Source: Methylobacillus arboreus
Lineage (GTDB): Bacteria; Pseudomonadota; Gammaproteobacteria; Burkholderiales; Methylophilaceae
Length of the DNA stretch: 64,000 bases
Direction of reading: 5' to 3'
NCBI RefSeq assembly: GCF_020532725.1
Contig: NZ_JAJAVC010000003.1
Location: 977,990 to 1,041,989, forward strand
Shown: piece by piece, positions 63,177-64,000 of the stretch
Layout of the letters: each line of letters begins with the position of its first letter
Position numbering within the stretch: position 1 is the first letter of the stretch
Made by a program: the position numbers and the translations under genes
Notes under the pieces: model-generated
What the model saw: only the letters and a program-made list of their open reading frames with translations
Databases searched by the model: none
What the model was told of the DNA's origin: nothing

Positions 63177-63353
63177 ATGAAACGAAAGCCATTATTAGCC
63201 CATCGCAACAGCATTAAAGAAACTCAGCACCTGATGCGAAGCCCGGCCAATGCGGCGCACCTGGCTAAATCCATTGCAGAGTTACGGGCAGGAACAGGCA
63301 AAGAAAGAGAATTGGATACTGTGGCCTGCCGCTATCACTATGGCGATAAATAG
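63177..63353 (+). CDS. Small Phd/YefM-antitoxin-like C-terminal fragment
   Basis: 58 aa. The stretch LMRSPANAAHLAKSIAEL resembles the C-terminal toxin-binding helix of Phd/YefM antitoxins, but the DNA-binding N-terminus is absent and no partner toxin is next to it. It may be a decayed antitoxin or a stand-alone small protein. No clear ribosome site was seen beyond the weak AAGG-like bases upstream. It sits 22 bases after higA. Confidence 0.45.
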   Translation: MKRKPLLAHRNSIKETQHLMRSPANAAHLAKSIAELRAGTGKERELDTVACRYHYGDK

Positions 63354-63438
63354 CAGGCTCAGGAGCAACACCGCCGCCTGACGGTTTCAGGCATTAGCGG
63401 GAAAGCTGGTTATCTGTGAGAGGAGCACCAGCCGTCCC

Positions 63439-63856
63439 TTAGACAGTCGCCAGCCTCTCGAAATAACGCTTCTCATACTCATACCATGTTTGGAGTGATC
63501 ACATCGAATTGGCGCTCTAGATGATTCGGGGCAATCCCAGCTGGCCGCCCTCCAGACTGACCAGGGCGACGCCGATAGCCAGTTTGAAAACGTAAACCTT
63601 CTTGACGCATCAATCATGCAACACGATGCTGTAGCTCGTCTTCCGGGACGCTGAATCGCCTGATCCAAGCATAAATGCTATGGCTTGAAACTCCCAAACG
63701 CTCAGCGACTTCTGCCACGGAAAACTGTCGCTCAGTCACCTGCTTGACGGCAGCCTGTTTGAATTCTTCGGTGTAACGTTGTTGCTTGCTCATGATGTCT
63801 CCTCAACTTCTATAGTTTGAGGCTCTTGAGCTGTCTAGGAAAGTGGGTGCGATTCA
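63439..63856 (-). mobile_element. IS3-family insertion sequence remnant
   Basis: Reading the minus strand from a terminal sequence TGAATCGCACCCACTTTCC (ending at 63856), there is an OrfA start at 63793. After its truncated helix-turn-helix come OrfB segments LMRQEGLRFQTGYRRRPG and RQFDVITPNM, then a second break before a short frame ending at 63441. The DDE catalytic core is missing. Two internal deletions and a TGA explain the shape. It cannot move. Confidence 0.8.
63614..63793 (-). pseudogene. Truncated IS3-family OrfA fused to OrfB relic
   Basis: 59 codons from the ATG at 63793: SKQQRYTEEFKQAAVKQVTE and VAEVAERLGVSSHSIYAWI form the OrfA helix-turn-helix, with GAGGAG-like GTTGAGGAGACATC before the start. 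After IRRF the frame shifts content to an OrfB-like EDELQHRVA and a TGA; the same frame continues with LMRQEGLRF. The TGA likely replaced a CGA or AGA arginine codon. Confidence 0.75.
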
Positions 63857-64000
63857 ACCCAACACCCCGGCCTTTTGTGTGCATTTTAAAATTTTTTCAT
63901 ACTCCCCCTAAACTGAGGTAGGTTTCCCCGGAAGTCTTGTTTATAAGGGGCGAGGCCGGCTTGCCCTGACATCACAAGGATGGAGAGCAGGGATGGTATC
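63857..64000. other. Right end of window, no gene recognised
   Basis: 144 bases beyond the IS3 terminal repeat. No frame with a ribosome site or family resemblance is visible on either strand. A T/A-rich tract (about 63885-63900) is present. Confidence 0.4.

Noticed and set aside
63387..63668. 93-codon minus-strand frame in the IS remnant
   Set aside because: Its frame is not that of the OrfA/OrfB relics; the real remnants are in the adjacent frame.
1..64000. CRISPR arrays, rRNA genes or prophage structural genes
   Set aside because: No regularly spaced repeats, rRNA sequence or phage structural proteins were seen.

Overview
The window looks like chromosomal DNA of a betaproteobacterium, most plausibly of the Methylophilaceae (Methylobacillus/Methylovorus type). 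This is inferred from gene content and protein flavour (Pil-Chp chemosensory genes, two PEP-CTERM proteins, COG0523 GTPases, DUF1840, a YfaE-type ferredoxin next to nrdAB); no rRNA or marker gene settles it. Coding density is high, genes lie on both strands in short operons, and accessory DNA is confined to the last 2 kb.

Layout. 1-4278 (minus): twitching-motility chemosensory operon pilG-pilH-pilI-pilJ-pilL, with pilL running off the left edge. 4562-7093 (plus): FIST sensor, thiol peroxidase, PhyH-type dioxygenase. 7138-11360 (minus): MazG-like pyrophosphohydrolase, THUMP rRNA methyltransferase, spermidine-synthase-like protein and an RNB ribonuclease, partly overlapping. 11423-16004: a zinc-economy module with a Fur/Zur-type regulator, a DksA paralog that has lost its zinc finger, and three COG0523 metal GTPases, the first of which is frameshifted; two perfect palindromes sit just upstream of dksA. 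16184-17824: small membrane genes and an AI-2E family permease. 17903-23426 (minus): siderophore uptake operon (TonB receptor, esterase, DUF3649, PepSY reductase, DUF3325). 23530-27417 (minus): nrdA-nrdB-ferredoxin, preceded by a cobalamin riboswitch whose variable arm carries two palindromic repeat elements. 28135-31806: thioredoxin-like gene, metE with its terminator, a MetR box and metR.

31819-45346 is mostly housekeeping and small regulatory pairs: AraC/EamA, Gfo/Idh/MocA oxidoreductase, MltB-type transglycosylase, hrpA, DUF5610, HxlR with an alcohol dehydrogenase, a copper chaperone pair, YihY and a methyltransferase. 45414-50668 holds a PEP-CTERM protein, alkaline phosphatase and a His-tailed periplasmic protein on the minus strand, then ylqF and a second PEP-CTERM protein on the plus strand. 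50850-61942 (plus): rep, an MFS transporter, an AsmA-family protein, uup, a diguanylate cyclase, ahpC and ahpF.

62029-64000 is an integration scar: tRNA-Arg(CCU), a deleted P4-type integrase, higBA, an antitoxin-like fragment and a doubly deleted IS3-family remnant.

Three themes link the genes. Metal economy: Zur/DksA2/COG0523 for zinc, a siderophore operon for iron, PCu(A)C for copper. Cobalamin economy: a B12 riboswitch on the B12-independent ribonucleotide reductase, and B12-independent MetE under MetR. Surface biology: Pil-Chp, PEP-CTERM proteins and c-di-GMP.
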